From: Isoetes taiwanensis
Lineage: Eukaryota; Streptophyta; Lycopodiopsida; Isoetales; Isoetaceae
Reading direction: 5' to 3'
DNA length: 64,000 nt
NCBI GenBank assembly: GCA_021234155.1
Contig: JAJEKV010000206.1
Coordinates: 126,001-190,000 of the forward strand
Position numbers and translations under genes: made by a program. Below, in pieces: positions 62,406-64,000 of this stretch. The notes beneath the pieces were generated by a model, which was given only the letters and a program-made list of their open reading frames with translations, did no database searches and was not told the origin of the DNA. The stretch's first letter is position 1. Every line of letters begins with the position of its first letter.

Positions 62406-63485
62406 AAACGCTATGTGTGGAACATAAAATACCTTTTGTACAGGAATGTCTTTCCCATGTCATTCAGTAGCGCGCTGATTTCGGCTAATTCTGCTGCTGT
62501 TGTGGAGCCACTGAGGAATCGGCAATTTCGGTGAATCTGATCTATAGAATAAGCGATTTCCGGTTTTTGTGCTTGATTGATCAAAACCTTCAAGCGCCTC
62601 CACCGAATACGGCCATCTATTATCATGAAGTGAATATCGAGGTTGCCGGTTAAATCTTCAAGTTTATTCCACATCAACACCTTCTTCGTCTTCATATCAA
62701 AGGCACCACATCTGCGGCATTGGCTTTTTGTCCCCGGTTTTCTATCATCTTTGTCGACTATTTCCATTTGCGTCTTTGCTTGTCAAATCTTTCGACAAAC
62801 ATAGCCCGTGGACTGAAAAGCATGTCGACATGGATAGGATGCGTGAAGCTAAGGCCCAGTGGATACTTGTCAGCATATTTCTTGAGTTTGCTCATGGCCT
62901 CTAACTGTCTCGCCTTGTCATCATCACTAGTCATATCTGTAATGCCTAGAACGTCCGGTGTTTTTCGGCTCTAGAACTTGCATCTTTCTTCTCCCTTTAA
63001 AGCTTGTAGGTGACTAGACTGACGGCCTTGTACTGATTGCTCTTCTCACAGCTGAGAGACCTTGACATATTTTTTTTGGTGTCAATAGATCACCACCTGA
63101 CCAGCCAAATTTGAAGAGGTTATCTGCGGCCTCATCCGTTCTTAGGGCAGTCTCTTTAAAGGAACTAGCACTGCAGTAATTTAACTTCTTCAATACTTTT
63201 TTATTTTTTCGACCGCTTCAAAGTAATCTGAAGCGAGAAGAATCGCCCCTGTTCTTCGCATGTGATCAGAATACCTTGTTTCTTCATTTGATCTGTTTCC
63301 TTAACTCTAGACATGAAAATCAGATCTGTCTTTCCGCTAGTCTTGAAGATCTCCACATACCATTCAGAGCCCTCTGGTAGATCTTCTTCTGGACATGGAG
63401 GCTCTACCTGAGCCTTCATTATTTCTGGCCGTATCGTCCAATGGTCAGCAACGTGCCAAATCTGCAAGAATCGATACATCTTCAT

Positions 63486-64000
63486 CCGTTCTTGGTTTTT
63501 AAATGCGGATGTCCCCGGACCTCAAGCAGCTTTGCTTTTCTTTTCACATTTTTAGAAGATCCTGAAAGTTACAATCATGTGGTGAGTAATGAAATCGCTG
63601 AAGCCGAGCGCGTTTTCATAGACGCCTTACTTTCAAAAACATAAATTGTACATGTGGAAAGTAGCAGAGACAACCAAAACCACTCATAATTATAAATCGC
63701 CGAAGGCCGTTCTTAAGAGGGGACCTCTGCATACACTTCTCTTTTATAAGAGACATACTAGGCTACAAAAAAGACTTGTCAAAAGAACTGGAGAATACAG
63801 AAGTAAAGACTTACACGGTCTACATTATACAAAATGGAGAATTGTTCCAACTTTAAACATATCGGAGTAAAGGAGAAGATTATAACAAAAAACACACAAA
63901 ACAAGGTAGTAAAAGCAGTAGAAATGACACAGAAACAATATGAAAGGTAGACAATACACAGAGACACGCATACACAGAAAATACACAGGTTGAAAAACAT
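63486..64000. other. Right flank, nothing recognised
   Basis: Possible upstream continuation of the decayed minus-strand gene, but no recognisable peptide or splice-bounded frame. A-rich toward the window edge. Confidence 0.4.

Larger units (their letters stand above)
59389..63485 (-). pseudogene. Decayed multi-exon gene ending in an FCP1/NIF-type phosphatase domain
   Basis: The last exon (59389-59952) follows an acceptor CTAATCCAG. Across three frames it spells an NLI-interacting-factor/FCP1 domain: VFDLNGVL (HAD motif I of the plant type with Asn at the second Asp position), HNFLYHGMNKKPFETYTKMG, IWSSMENRNIQEVLRVVPEL, HRDWASVWDQSKCKSFNNPK, GKKIFVKCLSDMMDD, EDIIIVDDDALKC, then DDFLLRFVKDLARNSYRKKV and a stop at 59389. 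At least three frame shifts break it. Upstream, donor AAAG|GTATGT at 60138 closes a block (60139-62099) including FLDIFFEKVLEVAPRGPLG, a charged stretch AAEREEMRKHIEGIKKNID and IKKTAESKLIIADVEQEPE. Acceptor TTTTGCAG at 62100 and donor AAAAG|GTATTT at 62440 enclose a further intron. The block 62441-63485 gives AELAEISALLNDMGKTFLY and SGKTDLIFMSRVKETDQMKK. Known NIF proteins dephosphorylate phosphoproteins such as the RNA polymerase II tail; this copy cannot. That the blocks form one gene is inferred from strand, splice sites and shared hairpins. Confidence 0.65.

Overview
This is nuclear DNA of a land plant. The gene families (a plant calcium-dependent protein kinase, a PLATZ zinc-binding protein, a plant endo-beta-mannanase, a plant-type glutamate-cysteine ligase remnant, an RKF3-like receptor kinase remnant), the GT-AG introns and the non-LTR and copia retroelement remnants all point that way. 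Short introns (about 70-360 bp in the kinase and lipase genes) and apparently intronless PLATZ and mannanase genes set in decayed repeats would suit a non-flowering lineage (bryophyte, lycophyte or fern). I cannot place it more exactly.

Layout. 1-8.9 kb: a decayed LINE (+), then a tandem segmental duplication whose left copy is interrupted by a second LINE (-); the right copy holds an unrecognised two-exon gene with an in-frame TAG. 8.9-16.2 kb: AT-rich intergenic DNA with two more truncated LINEs (-). 16.8-19.2 kb: an intact five-exon class 3 lipase (-). 19.9-24.3 kb: a strong hairpin, two small reading frames, a receptor-kinase remnant (+) and a 440-bp foldback element. 24.3-29.5 kb: no recognisable gene. 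29.5-30.7 kb: an endo-beta-mannanase (-) with an internal deletion and frame shift. 31.2-34.7 kb: a segment with inverted ends and eight copies of a 16-bp palindrome. 37.3-37.9 kb: PLATZ (-). 39.3-42.2 kb: an intact eight-exon CDPK (-). 44.7-45.5 kb: the last three exons of an INDH/NUBPL-type Fe-S assembly ATPase (-). 47.5-48.6 kb: copia pol remnant (+). 50.0-50.4 kb: 3' end of a glutamate-cysteine ligase gene (+) with a one-base frame shift. 55.5 kb: a palindrome with a (TA)n core. 58.5-63.5 kb: a decayed multi-exon gene (-) ending in an FCP1/NIF phosphatase-like domain, with a family of GC-rich hairpins in two introns and the downstream flank.

The intact genes are the CDPK (543 codons joined from eight exons with consistent phases), the lipase (454 codons from five exons) and the 190-residue PLATZ protein. 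Nearly everything else recognisable is truncated or frame-shifted. There is no operon-like organisation; the genes are independent units in repeat-rich DNA. Exon joins were worked out by hand from splice signals, reading phase and remembered family sequence, so boundaries may be off by a few bases where phase does not fix them.
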